The position numbers were made by a program, and so were the translations under genes. The notes under the pieces are model-generated. The model was not told the origin of the DNA. It saw only the letters and a program-made list of their open reading frames with translations, and did no database searches. From assembly GCA_023457355.1 (NCBI GenBank), contig JAEWLW010000085.1:1-64000 (forward strand): a stretch of 64,000 nt of DNA. Direction: 5' to 3'. This DNA is from Bacillota bacterium (lineage in GTDB: Bacteria; Bacillota; Clostridia; Oscillospirales; Ruminococcaceae). Positions 16,656 through 24,815 of the stretch are shown here, one piece after another (the stretch's first letter is position 1; every line of letters starts with the position of its first letter).

Positions 16656-17936
16656 ATGGTAACAACGCTATTTGTCTCTTTAGTTCTGCTGATGTTCATC
16701 GGCGTGCCCATTGCGGTGAGCATCGGTTTTTCCTCCCTGGCGGCCATTGTGGCGGGCGGAAATATCCCCCAGCTGTTTCTGGTCGCCCAAAAGATGGTAA
16801 CCGCCTTAGATTCAACCACCCTGCTGGCCATCCCGCTGTTTGTATTTGCGGGTGTCATTATGGGCAAGGGCGGCATCTCCAAGCAGATTGTCGACCTGAG
16901 CTATGAATTTTTTGGCTGGATACCCGGCTCGCTCGGCATCGTAACGGTCGTGGCCTGCATGTTCTTTGCGGCCATTTCGGGCTCCGCCCCCGCCACCGTT
17001 GCAGCCATCGGCGGCATCATGGTGCCCGCTATGATCGACGACGGTTACCCGGGCGGGTTTGCCGCCGCGGTCGCGGCCAGCGGCGGTATCATTGGCTGTA
17101 TCATTCCGCCCAGTATCCCATTTGTCAACTACGCGCTGATCACCGGCGAATCGGTCAGCAAGCTGTTTGCGGCCGGTGTTATACCCGGCGTTTTGATGGG
17201 CGTCGTCCTCAGTGCCATGGTCAGCATTATGTCGCTGAAAAACGGCTGGGGCTCCCGCAAAAAGGGCATCAACATAAAATCGGCCTTCATTGCGTTTAAA
17301 AAAGCGATTTGGGCCATCTTTATGCCGGTGATCATTCTGGGCGGCATTTATGGCGGCCTGTTCACCCCCACCGAAGCGGCTGCGGTCGCCTGCGTGTACG
17401 GTTTTCTGGTGGCTTGCTTTGTTTACAAGGGCATCAAGGTCAGGGACATGTACAATATTTCGTTCGAAGCGGTGAACACCTCCGCCATGATTCTGTTCAT
17501 TATCGCAACGGCCAACGCTTTCAGCAACATTATTACAACACAGCAGGTCCCCGCCAAGCTATCGCGCTTAGTGCTCAGCTGGACGGATAACTGGGTGGTT
17601 ATTCTGCTGCTCATCAACATCATCCTGCTGATTAACGGTTGCTTTATGGAAACAACGGCCTCCACCTTTATTTACACACCCATCCTGTTCCCGCTTGTCA
17701 TGGCGCTGGGCATTAACCCCATTCAGTTTGGCGTTATTATGGTTTTGAACATGACGATGGGTCTTATCACACCGCCGCTGGGCATCAACCTGTTTGTGGC
17801 AAACGGCATCGACAAGCGCGTCAGCTTTGGTGAACAGGTCAAATATGTCATCCCGTTTTTCATGGGTCTTGTCGCGGTGCTGATGATGGTCAGCTACATA
17901 CCCGGCATTTCACTCTGGCTGGTCAGCCTGCTGTGA
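16656..17936 (+). CDS. dctM: TRAP transporter large permease (DctM family)
   Basis: About 426 residues with the DctM landmarks: FIGVPIAVSIGFSSL near the N-terminus, AISGSAPATVAAIGGIMVPA near 115, IIPPSIPFVNYALITGES near 150, YGGLFTPTEAAAVACVYGF near 235 and MGLITPPLGINLFVANGI near 370. It is the ion-driven transport subunit. GTG 16647 and ATG 16650 are in-frame alternatives; AATAGG (16642-16647) gives a better spacing to ATG 16656. Confidence 0.93.
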   Translation: MVTTLFVSLVLLMFIGVPIAVSIGFSSLAAIVAGGNIPQLFLVAQKMVTALDSTTLLAIPLFVFAGVIMGKGGISKQIVDLSYEFFGWIPGSLGIVTVVACMFFAAISGSAPATVAAIGGIMVPAMIDDGYPGGFAAAVAASGGIIGCIIPPSIPFVNYALITGESVSKLFAAGVIPGVLMGVVLSAMVSIMSLKNGWGSRKKGINIKSAFIAFKKAIWAIFMPVIILGGIYGGLFTPTEAAAVACVYGFLVACFVYKGIKVRDMYNISFEAVNTSAMILFIIATANAFSNIITTQQVPAKLSRLVLSWTDNWVVILLLINIILLINGCFMETTASTFIYTPILFPLVMALGINPIQFGVIMVLNMTMGLITPPLGINLFVANGIDKRVSFGEQVKYVIPFFMGLVAVLMMVSYIPGISLWLVSLL

Positions 17937-17985
17937 TTACAAAAACAAATCCATTACTGTTACAACTGAAGGAACGTGATACACT

Positions 17986-19134
17986 TTGAAAAATTTCAAC
18001 TTTAGAGTACCGCAAAACATCATCTTCGGGATGGGTTCACTCCATCAGCTGCCGGACATTCTAAAGGAAAGCGCCAGCACGACGGTTTATCTCATCTCTG
18101 ACCGCGGGTTAAAGGCCGCGGGTGTTGTGGACCGCATCACAAAACTTATCACCGAAGCGGGCATCGCCTGCCACGAATATCTGGACGTCATCCCCAATCC
18201 CACGGTGGATATCGTCGACGCGGCCACGCAGGGCTACATAAGCTCCGGCGCCGACAGCATCATCGCGCTCGGCGGCGGCAGCCCCATGGACGTCGCCAAG
18301 GCTGTCGGTATTCTTGCAAAATACGGCGGAAAAATTACCGATTATGAGGGCGCACAAAAAGTGCCCGGGCCGATTGTCCCGCTGATTGCAATCCCCACCA
18401 CGGCCGGTACAGGAAGTGAAGTCACCGCCTCCTCTGTTATCACCGACGAAGCGCGCAACTACAAAATGGCGGTTATCAGCTATTACCTCTTCCCCGACCA
18501 TGCCATTTTAGACCCTTCACTGATAATGACGCTTCCGGCACATGTGGCGGCCGCCTGTGGAATCGACGCTTTCATCCACGCCGAGGAGGCCTACGTTTCT
18601 AAAATGGCGAACCCCTTCACCGATGCCATGGCCGAAAAAGCTATGGCGCTCATCGGCGGCAACATCCGCCGGTTCATCGCCTCGCGCGACGACGAAGAGG
18701 CGGCCTGTGCCATGATGCTGGGCAGCACCTTCGCCGGGCTGGCGTTCTCGTGGGCAAAGCTTGGCAACGTGCACGCCATGAGCCACCCGGTCAGCGGATT
18801 CTTCCACGTGGCGCACGGTGTGGCCAACGCAATCTTGCTGCCCACCATTGCGGAATATAATGCGCTTGCCGACAAGGGCCGCTATTTCGTGGTTTATAAT
18901 TACATCGCCGACAAAAAAGTGGCGCAAAAGGACTTTACACCCAAAATGCTGACCGACGCGCTGCGCCAGATCAATAAAGACTTAGGAATTCCCGCCTCTC
19001 TCTCGGAGGTTGGCGTTACACAGGATAAAATCCCGCTCATGGCGCTCGACGCCATGAAGAGCGGCAATGTCGCTGTCAATCCCCGGCAAACCACTTTAAA
19101 AGACGTCGAAATGCTTTATAACAAAGCATTTTAA
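17986..19134 (+). CDS. Iron-containing alcohol dehydrogenase
   Basis: The 382-residue group III dehydrogenase oxidises a primary alcohol or reduces an aldehyde with NAD(P). It has the GGGSPMDVAKAVGIL nucleotide loop (about residues 95-110), TTAGTGSEVT (about 138) and the metal-binding histidines in HAEEAY, HAMSHPVSG and HVAHGVANA. It starts with TTG 17986 behind GAAGGA. Together with the acylating aldehyde dehydrogenase that follows 75 bases later it could link a hydroxy-acid to an acyl-CoA; 4-hydroxybutyrate dehydrogenase is one possibility, not proven. Confidence 0.92.
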   Translation: MKNFNFRVPQNIIFGMGSLHQLPDILKESASTTVYLISDRGLKAAGVVDRITKLITEAGIACHEYLDVIPNPTVDIVDAATQGYISSGADSIIALGGGSPMDVAKAVGILAKYGGKITDYEGAQKVPGPIVPLIAIPTTAGTGSEVTASSVITDEARNYKMAVISYYLFPDHAILDPSLIMTLPAHVAAACGIDAFIHAEEAYVSKMANPFTDAMAEKAMALIGGNIRRFIASRDDEEAACAMMLGSTFAGLAFSWAKLGNVHAMSHPVSGFFHVAHGVANAILLPTIAEYNALADKGRYFVVYNYIADKKVAQKDFTPKMLTDALRQINKDLGIPASLSEVGVTQDKIPLMALDAMKSGNVAVNPRQTTLKDVEMLYNKAF

Positions 19135-19209
19135 CCGCGCAGTTGCTTTACACTGCAAATCTGTCCGTCATCAAACCTTTTATCGACATATTAAAGAAAG
19201 GGGTCCCAC

Positions 19210-20577
19210 ATGAACACGCAAGAATATCTGGCGTCTTTGGTTGAAAAGGCGCGTAAAGCTCAGAAAATTTTTGAAACCTACCCCCAGGAAACCGTCAATC
19301 AGGCCGTGCGCGCCATTGGCAAGGTCGTTTATGATAATGCTGAGATGCTGGCCCGAATGGCAGTTGACGAGACCGGTATGGGCAACTATGAGAGCAAAAT
19401 CGCCAAGTGCAAAGGCAAGTCTAAATCGGTCTGGTACCGCATTAAGGATGAGAAAAGCCGCGGCATCATCGAACGCAACGAAAAGACCGGTATCATTAAG
19501 GTCGCCATCCCCATCGGCGTCGTCGGCGCCATCACCCCGACCACAAACCCCGTCATCACCCCCATGCACAACGCCATGATGAGCCTGAAATGCGGCAACG
19601 CCATCATCATCTGCCCCCATCCCCGCGCTAAAAACGTCGGCGTCAAAACCGTCGAGCTGATGAATGCGGCGCTTAAAGAGCTGGGGATGCCCGAAAACCT
19701 GATTCAGATCATCCCTGAGCCAACCATGGAGCTTTCGGCCGGTCTGATGGGCGCAAGTGACATCTGCATCGCCACCGGCGGCCCCGGCATGGTCAAGGCC
19801 GCATACTCCAGCAGCAAACCGGCGCTTGGTGTCGGCCAGGGCAATGTTCAGGTCATCGTAGATAATGACGTCGATATCGCCGAGGTGGCAAAAATGGTCG
19901 TAACCGGGCGCACCTTTGACAACGGCATCCTGTGCACCTGCGAGCAGAACGTTATCGTCCCCCGCGCCAAGGAAGCCGAGATGATCGCCGCCTTAAAGGC
20001 CAACGGCGCCTACTACATAGACAACGAAGAGGACGCCGAAATTCTGCGTGACTGCGCCTTCCCGGGCGGCAAGCTCAACAAGGATTTCCCCGGCGCCAGC
20101 ATTGAAAAGATCGCCGAAATGACCGGCCTGCCCGTCCCTGAAGGCACCCGCGTCATCGTTTGCAGAACCAAGGGCTACGGCGCCGAGGACGTGCTCGCCA
20201 AGGAAAAGCTGTTCCCCGTACTGGCTGTCTTCTGTTACGACAGCTGGGAGGCGGGCGTTGAGATTGCCCGCGCCAACCTTGCCATGGAGGGCATGGGCCA
20301 CAGCGTCGTCATTCATTCCAACAACAAGGACCACATCGAATATGTGCCCACCAAAATCTCCTGTTCGCGCTACGCGGTGAATCAGGTAGGCGGCACCGCG
20401 CTGGGCGGCGCGCTGGATAACGGCCTGAACCCCACCACAACGCTGGGCTGCGGCACCTGGGGTAACAACTCCATCAGCGAAAACCTTTGGTTCTACCACC
20501 TGATGAATGTCAGCCGCATCGCCTATCGCCAGAAGGATGCCGTCATCCCGAGCGACGAGGAGATTTGGGCCTCATAA
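19210..20577 (+). CDS. CoA-acylating aldehyde dehydrogenase
   Basis: The 455-residue enzyme converts an aldehyde, NAD(P) and CoA into an acyl-CoA. It resembles EutE/PduP, the N-terminal half of AdhE and CoA-dependent succinate-semialdehyde dehydrogenase. The catalytic cysteine lies in FDNGILCTCEQNVIV (about residue 243). PTTNPVITPMHNAMM and IATGGPGMVKAAY form the cofactor site. It is preceded by AAAGGGG and follows the alcohol dehydrogenase, so aldehyde channelling between them is likely. The exact substrate cannot be decided by eye. Confidence 0.92.
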   Translation: MNTQEYLASLVEKARKAQKIFETYPQETVNQAVRAIGKVVYDNAEMLARMAVDETGMGNYESKIAKCKGKSKSVWYRIKDEKSRGIIERNEKTGIIKVAIPIGVVGAITPTTNPVITPMHNAMMSLKCGNAIIICPHPRAKNVGVKTVELMNAALKELGMPENLIQIIPEPTMELSAGLMGASDICIATGGPGMVKAAYSSSKPALGVGQGNVQVIVDNDVDIAEVAKMVVTGRTFDNGILCTCEQNVIVPRAKEAEMIAALKANGAYYIDNEEDAEILRDCAFPGGKLNKDFPGASIEKIAEMTGLPVPEGTRVIVCRTKGYGAEDVLAKEKLFPVLAVFCYDSWEAGVEIARANLAMEGMGHSVVIHSNNKDHIEYVPTKISCSRYAVNQVGGTALGGALDNGLNPTTTLGCGTWGNNSISENLWFYHLMNVSRIAYRQKDAVIPSDEEIWAS

Positions 20578-20889
20578 TTGCGTTTTTTAATCCTTCATGT
20601 TATGTTACTGATTGTACGGTTTCGTTTAACTTTGTGTGCGGCGGCCGCGGGCGTCCTTCGTGGCGCCCGCCCAGCCATTGCCCCGTCCACAACGCCATAG
20701 ACAGCCGGAATAAACCATCCTGTTCTCGCGCTAAAAAGCGAATATTTCGGCGACAGCCTTTCCCACCACTACGTTCTTCAAAGTCGGCAGAATATCGGCC
20801 CGCAGTACTCCGCGTCTTCACAGGATAAAATAGCCCTGGAATCCACTTCGCTTTTTAGTGGGAGAACAGCATAAGGAGGCAAACAGAAT
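20578..20889. other. GC-rich intergenic region between the dehydrogenase and CoA-transferase genes
   Basis: Just over 300 bases without a supported gene. It contains a UUCG-capped hairpin (20647-20670). Bases from about 20820 give a leader ending in AAGGAGG (20872-20878) for the CoA-transferase. Confidence 0.5.
20647..20670 (+). terminator. UUCG-capped hairpin, possible terminator or attenuator
   Basis: GCGGGCGTCC, loop TTCG, TGGCGCCCGC: 10-base arms with one wobble and one mismatch closing the stable UUCG tetraloop. No U-tract follows, so partial termination or mRNA stabilisation is as likely as full termination. Confidence 0.4.
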
Positions 20890-21864
20890 ATGAACAAAGT
20901 TTACACGCTAGCGGATGCGGTGGCAAAATTCGTTCAGAATGGCGATCACATGGCGATCGGCGGTTTTACCACCAGCCGCAAGCCGCTGGCCACCGTCTGC
21001 GAAATTATCCGTCAGGGCAAAACCGATTTCATCGGCGAAGGCGGCCCCGCCGGAAGCGACTGGGACATGCTTATCGGCATGAACCGCTTAAAGGCCTATA
21101 TCAACTGCTACACCGCCAACCCGCGGTTCTCAAACGTCAGCTGCCGATTCCGCGCCGCCATTCAGGAAGGCCGCCTTCTGTTTGAAGATTATTCGCAGGA
21201 CGCCGCTATGATGATGTTCCACGGCGCGGCGCTGGGCCTTGAATATGTGCCGGTCAAAATGATGCTCGGCTCCGGGCTGGAAAAGGAGTGGGGCATCAGC
21301 GCTGAAGTGCGCAAAACCATTGAAAAATTGCCCGACCAAAAATATATCATTCAGGAAAACCCCTTTAAGCCGGGCGAAAAACTGCTGTTGCTCCCCGTGC
21401 CGCAACTTGACGTCGCGCTCATCCATGTTCAGATGGCTTCGCCCGACGGCACCTGCCGCATTTTGGGCGACCCCTACCACGATGTGGATCTGGCATTCGG
21501 CTCCAAACGCACCATTGTCACCTGCGAAGAGCTTGTGCCTAACGATGTCATCCGCCGCGACCCCGGGCTCAATTCCATCCCCGGCATTGTGGTGGACGCG
21601 GTGGTTCATCTCCCCTATGGCGCGCATCCTTCTCAGGTGTACGACTGTTACGATTACGACAAGCCTTTTTACATGGACTACGACAAGGCCGGAAAAACCG
21701 ACGAAGCTTTTGCGGCCTTTATGAAGGAATGGGTGCTCGACCTGAAAGACCACAAAGCATACTTAAACAAACTGGGAGCCGAAAGGCTGATTGATCTAAA
21801 GGTTGTGCCCGGCGTCGGCTATCACGTCGACGACAGTGTACTGGCTCAGGAGGAAGACGCATGA
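20890..21864 (+). CDS. CoA-transferase subunit A (glutaconate CoA-transferase type)
   Basis: The 324-residue alpha subunit of a class I CoA-transferase moves CoA between carboxylic acids. MAIGGFTTSRKPLATVCEII near the N-terminus and FIGEGGPAGSDWDMLIG (about 45-62) match GctA-type subunits. The stop overlaps the start of subunit B by 4 bases (ATGA), implying a coupled 1:1 complex. In this operon it would activate the imported acid with acetyl-CoA or release the end product as a free acid. Confidence 0.9.
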   Translation: MNKVYTLADAVAKFVQNGDHMAIGGFTTSRKPLATVCEIIRQGKTDFIGEGGPAGSDWDMLIGMNRLKAYINCYTANPRFSNVSCRFRAAIQEGRLLFEDYSQDAAMMMFHGAALGLEYVPVKMMLGSGLEKEWGISAEVRKTIEKLPDQKYIIQENPFKPGEKLLLLPVPQLDVALIHVQMASPDGTCRILGDPYHDVDLAFGSKRTIVTCEELVPNDVIRRDPGLNSIPGIVVDAVVHLPYGAHPSQVYDCYDYDKPFYMDYDKAGKTDEAFAAFMKEWVLDLKDHKAYLNKLGAERLIDLKVVPGVGYHVDDSVLAQEEDA

Positions 21865-22634
21865 ATTTCACAAAGTCGGAAATACAGGCCTACACGATTG
21901 CCAGAATGATTCAAAAGGATCAGGTTGTCATTGTGGGAACCGGTCTGCCCCTGGTTGGCGCCATCATGGCAAAGAAAAGTTTTCAACCGAGCTGCACGCT
22001 GCTTGTTGAAAGCGGCCTGATGGATTTTAACCCTTCCATTGAAATTCCCCGAAGCGTCAGCGATCTGCGTTCAATGACGCAGTGCGCCGTCACCTGCCCG
22101 CCCTTTCGTTATCTGGGCTTTCAGGCCAACGCGCTTAAAAACGACGACCAGCGCCTTATCGGCTTTATCGGCGGCGCGGCGGTGGACGCCTACGGCAATG
22201 TCTCGGCCACCTGCATCGGTGACTATCACCGGCCTAAGGCGCGCTTTCCGGGCAGCGGCGGCGCAAACGGCATCGCCTCTTTTGTTAACACCATCATCAT
22301 GATGAAGCACGAAAAACGCCGCTTTGTCAACGAGATGCCCTACATCACCAGCCCCGGCTGGCTTTGTGGCCCCGGAAGCAGAGCCGACTGCGGCCTGCCC
22401 GTCAACCGCGGCCCGATGGCGGTGGTCTCGGACTTGGGCGTGATGAAATTTGACGATGAGACAAAGCGCATGTACCTTCACGGCTATTATTCCTTCACAA
22501 GCCCTGAGGAGGTTACGGAAAACACCGCGTTTGAAATGGATGTGTCACGCGCGATTAAACTGCCTGACCCCGACCCGCTGTCCATCCGCATGCTGCACAC
22601 CATCGACCCCAACCGCATCTTTTTAGAAGAGTAA
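21861..22634 (+). CDS. CoA-transferase subunit B (glutaconate CoA-transferase type)
   Basis: The 257-residue beta subunit carries the catalytic glutamate, probably in LLVESGLMDFNPS at about residue 50, where the acyl-glutamyl-CoA intermediate would form. GFIGGAAVDAYGNVSATCIGDY and the FPGSGGANGIAS loop are typical of this family. It is coupled to subunit A by a 4-base overlap. A 12-base-arm hairpin follows at 22663. Confidence 0.9.
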   Translation: MNFTKSEIQAYTIARMIQKDQVVIVGTGLPLVGAIMAKKSFQPSCTLLVESGLMDFNPSIEIPRSVSDLRSMTQCAVTCPPFRYLGFQANALKNDDQRLIGFIGGAAVDAYGNVSATCIGDYHRPKARFPGSGGANGIASFVNTIIMMKHEKRRFVNEMPYITSPGWLCGPGSRADCGLPVNRGPMAVVSDLGVMKFDDETKRMYLHGYYSFTSPEEVTENTAFEMDVSRAIKLPDPDPLSIRMLHTIDPNRIFLEE

Positions 22635-22662
22635 TTTTTGCGTTCATCTTTTCCCCCCATAG

Positions 22663-22695
22663 CGCCTTCTGCCGGACTTACCACGGCAGAAGGCG
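22663..22695 (+). terminator. Hairpin terminator after the CoA-transferase genes
   Basis: CGCCTTCTGCCG (22663-22674) pairs perfectly with CGGCAGAAGGCG (22684-22695) around a 9-base loop, 29 bases after the stop, followed by a T-rich stretch. Confidence 0.7.
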
Positions 22696-22725
22696 TTCGT
22701 TATCGCTTTATTATTGGTTTTAATA

Positions 22726-22734
22726 TGGTATAAT
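22726..22734 (+). promoter_or_regulatory. Extended -10 promoter before the OYE-type reductase
   Basis: TGG-TATAAT is an extended -10 element without a good -35. It lies after the terminator and about 125 bases before the reductase, suggesting the reductase is separately transcribed. Confidence 0.45.
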
Positions 22735-22858
22735 TTAGATAGTGGTACAGGGCTTTGAACATATACGGCTACCCCCTTAAAAAGACAGCACGGAAAACAT
22801 AGCGCTTTTTAATGGGATATGGGTATAAAATATTAAAAGGAACAGTGAGGTTATGGGC

Positions 22859-23947
22859 ATGAAGCAGATTTTTGAAGAAACAGCAATCAACGGCGTTCCG
22901 CTGAAAAACCGCTTATGGCGAAGCGCCACCTGGGAGGGCATGGCAACCGAGGACGGCGAATTTACACCCGAGCTCACAAAGCTCTATGAAAACCTGATTT
23001 CAGGCGGTGCCGGTGCCGTCATCGTCGGCGGCTGCGGCGTCATGCCCAAGGACCGGCTGGGCAAGGCGCTGCTTGGCATCTTTGACGACTGTCAGCTGCC
23101 GGGGCACCGGCATATCGCCCAGTTCGCCAGGGCGCACGGCGTGCTGGCTATGACGCAGCTGATGGTGGCCGGCGCCAACACGCTCGTCCCACAGGGCAAA
23201 ACGCACGTTCTGACCCCGAGCGGCATTCCTCACGCCGCATTGAATGTCGAGGGCAAATACGCCACCAAGGAGGATTTACAGCGGATTATCGCCGCGTTTG
23301 CCGCCTGTGCAAAGCGCGCCAGAGACTGCGGCTACCAGGGGGTGGAGCTGCATGTCGCTCACGACTATTTCCTCAACGAATTCATGAGCGCCAAATATAA
23401 CCGGCGCACCGACGAATACGGCGGGGGCATCGAAAATCGTGCCCGGCTCCTGTGGGAGATTCTGGCCGCCGTCCGTGCTGCCGCCGGGACAGATTACATC
23501 GTTGGCATCAAGCTCAACAGCGAGGATTTCTGGGAGGGCGGCCTGACAAAGGAAGAAAGCCTTTATCTGGCCACTGAAGGCGAAAAGCACGGCCTTTCCT
23601 TCATCGAGGTCAGCGGCGGCTCCAAATTTGCGCCAAAGGGCTTCGAAGCCATCCGCGCGGGCGTTGGGCGCACCCAAAAAGAGGCGTATTACGCCCCGCA
23701 CGCCGCCGCCATCGCCGAACAGGTGCATATCCCGGTGGCGGTGGTCGGCGGCATCCGCTCCAAAGAAACGATGCTGCGGGTTCTCAACGAAAGCAAAATC
23801 GCGTATCTTTCAATGGCGCGCCCGTTCATCTGCGAGCCGGATCTTCCAAAAAAGCTGCAAAGCGGCGAAAGCGAAAAGTCCCGCTGCATCTCCTGTGAGC
23901 GCTGCCTGCTTTACACCGACAAAGCCAGGCAGTGCATCCTCCATTAA
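22859..23947 (+). CDS. NADH:flavin oxidoreductase, Old Yellow Enzyme family
   Basis: The 362-residue FMN-dependent TIM barrel probably reduces an activated carbon-carbon double bond. LKNRLWRSATWEG opens the barrel, GVELHVAHDYFLNEFMS (about 160) holds the substrate-binding His/His-type pair, and NRRTDEYGGGIENRARL is the family hallmark. The tail CISCERCLLYTDKARQCI has the four cysteines seen in the 4Fe-4S linker of 2,4-dienoyl-CoA reductases, but the C-terminal flavodoxin-like half is absent. GTGAGG at 22845-22850 favours ATG 22859 over 22853. In context it may reduce an enoate made by the CoA module. Confidence 0.88.
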   Translation: MKQIFEETAINGVPLKNRLWRSATWEGMATEDGEFTPELTKLYENLISGGAGAVIVGGCGVMPKDRLGKALLGIFDDCQLPGHRHIAQFARAHGVLAMTQLMVAGANTLVPQGKTHVLTPSGIPHAALNVEGKYATKEDLQRIIAAFAACAKRARDCGYQGVELHVAHDYFLNEFMSAKYNRRTDEYGGGIENRARLLWEILAAVRAAAGTDYIVGIKLNSEDFWEGGLTKEESLYLATEGEKHGLSFIEVSGGSKFAPKGFEAIRAGVGRTQKEAYYAPHAAAIAEQVHIPVAVVGGIRSKETMLRVLNESKIAYLSMARPFICEPDLPKKLQSGESEKSRCISCERCLLYTDKARQCILH

Positions 23948-23984
23948 GCCGATGGCGGACATGGCGCTGGCTGGCCCATATGGC

Positions 23985-24142
23985 GGAGCACCCCCCGCAC
24001 GATCTTCGCAGCGGCGAAAAACGCGTCACCATACTAAAGAGAAGCATGCCATGCGTGATACGCAGCATAGAGGTCTGACCCGAATGACAGAATGGGTGAT
24101 GCTTCCATATGCTGCTGCGAATCTGAAAAACTGGCAAACTTG
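23985..24142 (+). pseudogene. Transposase C-terminal remnant (IS5/IS1182-type)
   Basis: The last 30 codons encode HRGLTRMTEWVMLPYAAANL and end at 24142. They resemble the universal C-terminal tail of IS5/IS1182-group transposases, in which KEKHG-RYT is followed by RG and an AA-NLKK segment. In another frame just upstream, IFAAAKNASPY fits the preceding part, so at least one frameshift separates them. No catalytic core is left. The element end is probably the long hairpin that follows. Confidence 0.6.
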
Positions 24143-24201
24143 AGCTTGGAGCAGCCCTTGCTCTTCTCGCATTTGCCTTGTTTTAGTGCCACATATGAAA
24201 A

Positions 24202-24245
24202 GGGGCTGCTGCAAAATGCATTTTTATGCATTTTGCAGCAGCCCC
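24202..24245. terminator. Perfect 20-base-arm hairpin
   Basis: GGGGCTGCTGCAAAATGCAT (24202-24221) pairs with 24226-24245 around TTTT. It lies 60 bases after the transposase relic and downstream of both convergent operons, so it may be a bidirectional terminator or an element-derived inverted repeat. Confidence 0.75.
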
Positions 24246-24297
24246 AAGCTTATAAAAAATCCATTTCAAAGAAAAAGTTGCACAAACGAAAAGTTTT

Positions 24298-24542
24298 GGT
24301 CGCGCTTTTTCAAAAGCGCGCAGGGCTTGGGGCAGCGCCCCAAGAAGCGCAGGAGCGGGCGCAAAACAGTCCGGTGGACTGTTTTGCGGGGAGAACCCTC
24401 GCCGGGGGTTCTCCCATATCGCGATAAGCGGCATTTGTTTTATGCAAATTGCTAAGCCTCTATCACTTTATTCACAGTCCCTGCGCTTTGCGCGCCGTTG
24501 CGGCGGGCAACCAGACGCTAAAAGGGGGGCTCACCGCCCCCC
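24298..24542. repeat. Mosaic of consecutive GC-rich hairpins
   Basis: In order: GCGCGCTTTT-type dyad (24300-24321), CTTGGGGCAGCGCCCCAAG (about 24328-24346), GCAAAACAGTCC-GGT-GGACTGTTTTGC (24360-24386), GAGAACCC-TCGCC-GGGGGTTCTC (24391-24413) and GGGGGGCTCACCGCCCCCC (about 24524-24542). Such hairpin chains recur in clostridial genomes as non-coding interspersed elements. Confidence 0.6.
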
Positions 24543-24815
24543 CTTTCACACTATATCCTCCCGTTGCGAAGCTATCCGTTTGTGTTCTATGCAAACAATA
24601 TTGATTTTGCAACAGGCCCTTTGGCCATCCAGGCTGCCCAGACACAGAAGCATGGCCAAGCAGCTACCAAAATGCAAATGCGGAATTCCGGATCAAGCCC
24701 TTCCGGTTTGGTATTGTTAAGGCCTCATTTGCATTTCTTGTTACGACGATTGCGGCGGATGCCAACACTTCATTATGCTGCAATACAATCATCTTTATTA
24801 TTTCATCGGCCCGCT

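Larger units (their letters stand above)
23948..24815. other. Intergenic region with transposase relic and hairpin mosaic
   Basis: Nearly 870 bases between convergent operons. It holds a decayed transposase tail (23985-24142), a 20-base-arm hairpin (24202-24245) and a run of further hairpins (24298-24542). Bases 24560-24815 show nothing I can name. Several short open frames here follow the repeats and are not called. Confidence 0.6.

Noticed and set aside
24298..24542. Possible CRISPR array because of serial repeats
   Set aside because: The repeats are different hairpins, not one repeat with regular spacers, and no cas gene is present anywhere in the window.
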